Shown here piece by piece: positions 5,930-7,751 of a stretch of DNA of 7,751 nucleotides. The notes beneath the pieces are model-generated. The model saw only the letters and a list, made by a program, of their open reading frames with translations, did not search any database and was not told where the DNA came from. Origin of the DNA: Phocaeicola_A sp963624095 (GTDB lineage Bacteria > Bacteroidota > Bacteroidia > Bacteroidales > Bacteroidaceae). The position numbers and the translations under genes are program-made. Position 1 is the first letter of the stretch; the number at the start of each line of letters is the position of its first letter. Where the stretch lies: NCBI GenBank assembly GCA_963624095.1, contig CAVFNZ010000111.1, positions 1 to 7,751 of the forward strand, read 5' to 3'.

Positions 5930-7585
5930 ATGAGCGAAAACAAAAACTCTTCGAAACGCTACATACCCATCATCATCGCCACCAGCGTGGTGGTGGGCAT
6001 CCTGATAGGGACTTTCTACGCCAACCTGTTCTCCGACAACCGGTTGAGCATCATCAACACTTCGTCCAACAAACTCAACGACCTGCTCCGCATCGTGGAC
6101 GACCAATATGTGGACACGGTGAAGATGACGGACTTGGTGGAGAAGGCCATGCCCCAGATTCTCTCGGAGCTGGACCCCCACTCCACCTACATCCCGGCAA
6201 AGGACATGGAAGCCACGACCTCCGAGCTGAAGGGACACTTCAGCGGCATCGGCGTGTCGTTCACCATCCAAAAGGATACGATTTACGTCAGCGACGTCAT
6301 CAAGGGCGGCCCGTCGGAGAAGGTGGGACTGTTGCCCGGCGACCGCATCGTGTCGGTCAACGACACCCTGTTCGTGGGCAAGGAGGTTACCAACGCCACC
6401 ACGATGGCCAAGCTGAAAGGCCCGAAGGGTACGGAGGTGAAGCTGGGCATCTGCCGCCGGGGCGTGAAGGAGCTGCTCTCGTTCACCATCGTGCGCGGCG
6501 ACATCCCCATCAAGAGCGTGGACGCGGCCTACATGATTGACGACAAGACGGGTTACATCAAGATAAACAAATTCGGCGAGACGACCTACGCCGAGATGAT
6601 TATCGGCATCGCCACCTTGGCGCAGCGGAACTTCGAGAACCTGATTATCGACCTGCGCGACAACACCGGAGGCTACATGGGAGCCTGCATCCAGATGGTG
6701 AACGAGTTTCTGCCGGGCGACCGGATGATTGTCTACACCAACGGACGCAAATCACCCCGACAGGAGTACCACTCGGACGGACGGGGCACCAACCAGCAAA
6801 CGCCGTTGGTGGTGCTCATCAACGAGTCGTCGGCATCGGCCAGCGAAATCTTCGCCGGTGCCATACAGGACAACGACCGCGGAACCATCATCGGCCGACG
6901 CTCGTTCGGAAAGGGACTGGTGCAACAGCCCATCGAGTTCAGGGACGGCTCGGCCATGCGTCTGACCATCGCCCGCTACTACACCCCCTCGGGCCGCTGC
7001 ATACAGAAGCCCTACTCCAACGGCAAGGACGAGAACTACGAGATGGACATCATCAACCGTTTCGACCACGGGGAGTTCTTCTCGCAGGACAGCATCCGGC
7101 AGAATGAGAACGAGGTCTATCACACCTCACTGGGCCGCGTGGTCTACGGCGGCGGCGGCATCATGCCGGACATCTTCGTTCCGCAGGACACCGTGGGCTA
7201 CACGTCGTACTACTACAGCGTGGCGAACAACCGGTTGCCCATCGAGTTCGCCTTCCAGTATACGGACACCCATCGCGAGACGCTGAGCGCGTACGAGGGA
7301 TACAAGTCGCTGCTCAGTTACCTGAAACGCCAAAACCTGGTGGAGAGGTTCGTCCGCTTTGCCGAGGAGCGCGGCGTGAAACGGCGCAACCTGCTGATCG
7401 GCAAGTCGTACAAGCTGTTGGAGCGTACGCTCTACGGCAACATCATCTACAACATGATGGGGACGGAGCAGTATGTGCAGTTCCTCAACCAGGACGACCC
7501 CACGGTGAAGAAAGCCTTGCAGGTCCTGAGAAAGGGAGAGGCATTCCCCAAAGCGCCCACGGAGACGAAAGCCGATGCGAAGTGA
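5930..7585 (+). CDS. S41 family C-terminal processing protease (CtpA/Prc-like)
   Basis: This 551-aa serine protease of the CtpA/Prc/CtpB type should cleave near C-termini of envelope proteins on the periplasmic side. A short cytoplasmic N-terminus is followed by one hydrophobic segment (about 11-29), either an anchor or an uncleaved signal. A PDZ domain (about 95-190; GIGVSFTIQ, GDRIVSVND) and the S41 core (about 205-370) come next. The Ser/Lys/Gln triad is visible as S303 (in ESSASASEIFAG), K328 (RRSFGKG) and Q332; the 25- and 4-residue spacings match CtpB and Prc. LRDNTGGYMG (242-251) fits the oxyanion-hole region. The C-terminal region of about 180 residues resembles that of Bacteroidales homologues. 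The gene starts 13 nt after the deaminase stop and overlaps the next gene by 11 nt. The substrate is unknown. Confidence 0.95.
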   Translation: MSENKNSSKRYIPIIIATSVVVGILIGTFYANLFSDNRLSIINTSSNKLNDLLRIVDDQYVDTVKMTDLVEKAMPQILSELDPHSTYIPAKDMEATTSELKGHFSGIGVSFTIQKDTIYVSDVIKGGPSEKVGLLPGDRIVSVNDTLFVGKEVTNATTMAKLKGPKGTEVKLGICRRGVKELLSFTIVRGDIPIKSVDAAYMIDDKTGYIKINKFGETTYAEMIIGIATLAQRNFENLIIDLRDNTGGYMGACIQMVNEFLPGDRMIVYTNGRKSPRQEYHSDGRGTNQQTPLVVLINESSASASEIFAGAIQDNDRGTIIGRRSFGKGLVQQPIEFRDGSAMRLTIARYYTPSGRCIQKPYSNGKDENYEMDIINRFDHGEFFSQDSIRQNENEVYHTSLGRVVYGGGGIMPDIFVPQDTVGYTSYYYSVANNRLPIEFAFQYTDTHRETLSAYEGYKSLLSYLKRQNLVERFVRFAEERGVKRRNLLIGKSYKLLERTLYGNIIYNMMGTEQYVQFLNQDDPTVKKALQVLRKGEAFPKAPTETKADAK

Positions 7586-7751
7586 CAAGAAGGAGTTGCG
7601 CAGACTAATCAGAGAGCGCAAGGCGAGCCATACGGCGGAAGAGTGCCGGGCGAAGTCCGAGGCACTCATCCAGTGGCTGGAGCGACATCCCCGGTTTGCG
7701 CAGGCGCGCGTCGTGCTGCTCTACCATTCGTTGCCCGACGAGGTGTTCACG
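7575..7751 (+). CDS. 5-formyltetrahydrofolate cyclo-ligase (partial, 5' end)
   Basis: The first 59 codons of a gene are cut by the window end. The product starts MRSDKKELRRLIRERKAS, matching the Lys/Arg-rich first helix of 5-formyl-THF cyclo-ligase (MTHFS; YgfA/Fau in E. coli). It ends in VVLLYHSLPDEVFT (46-59), which matches the family's first beta strand and the 'Y..LP.EV.T' substrate-binding loop. The enzyme converts 5-formyl-THF to 5,10-methenyl-THF using ATP, in the cytoplasm. The nucleotide-binding C-terminal part lies outside the window. The ATG at 7575 overlaps the protease gene by 11 nt in another frame, which is consistent with translational coupling. No Shine-Dalgarno is present. 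I recall the order dCMP deaminase - S41 protease - cyclo-ligase as common in Bacteroidales. Confidence 0.85.
   Translation, partial: MRSDKKELRRLIRERKASHTAEECRAKSEALIQWLERHPRFAQARVVLLYHSLPDEVFT

Overview
The window looks like a chromosomal segment of a GC-rich member of the Bacteroidales (Bacteroidota). Three things point there. The start regions of all genes but one lack a Shine-Dalgarno sequence. TAnnTTTG boxes, the sigma-ABfr type -7 element, lie upstream of two genes. The proteins are of Bacteroides type: a Bacteroides-style tyrosine recombinase, a MarC relative with a divergent first motif, a periplasm-facing S41 protease with an N-terminal anchor, and a small lipoprotein with acidic residues after the lipobox Cys. 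The genus cannot be fixed from the sequence, and no RNA gene, CRISPR array or IS element is visible.

Layout. Left flank (1-127): no gene, but two consecutive dyad structures (15-68 and 70-95) lie just downstream of the recombinase. Minus strand: a 406-aa tyrosine recombinase (128-1348) with a near-perfect 23-bp palindrome 13 bp upstream of its start codon, then a MarC-family membrane protein (1446-2048) with an unusually strong Shine-Dalgarno. A 170-bp divergent intergenic region (2049-2218) carries a -7 promoter box on each strand and two small dyads between them. Plus strand: a tightly packed run of six genes. They encode a Crp/Fnr-type regulator, an M3 peptidyl-dipeptidase (Dcp), a small unknown lipoprotein, a dCMP deaminase-family enzyme, an S41 C-terminal processing protease and the start of 5-formyltetrahydrofolate cyclo-ligase, which is cut by the window end. 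Junctions are a 4-nt ATGA overlap, then gaps of 14, 4 and 13 nt, then an 11-nt overlap, so co-transcription is likely.

How the genes may work together (inference). The plus-strand operon combines peptide turnover and envelope proteolysis with two nucleotide/one-carbon steps: dCMP to dUMP, the substrate of thymidylate synthase, and recycling of 5-formyl-THF. The Crp/Fnr protein at its head is the obvious candidate regulator of itself and of the divergent marC.

Most of the window is ordinary housekeeping sequence. The parts that deserve a second look are the recombinase with its flanking dyads, which could be the edge of an invertible (phase-variable) locus continuing to the left, and the isolated strong Shine-Dalgarno of marC in a lineage that rarely uses one. 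I see no complete new multigene system in the window.
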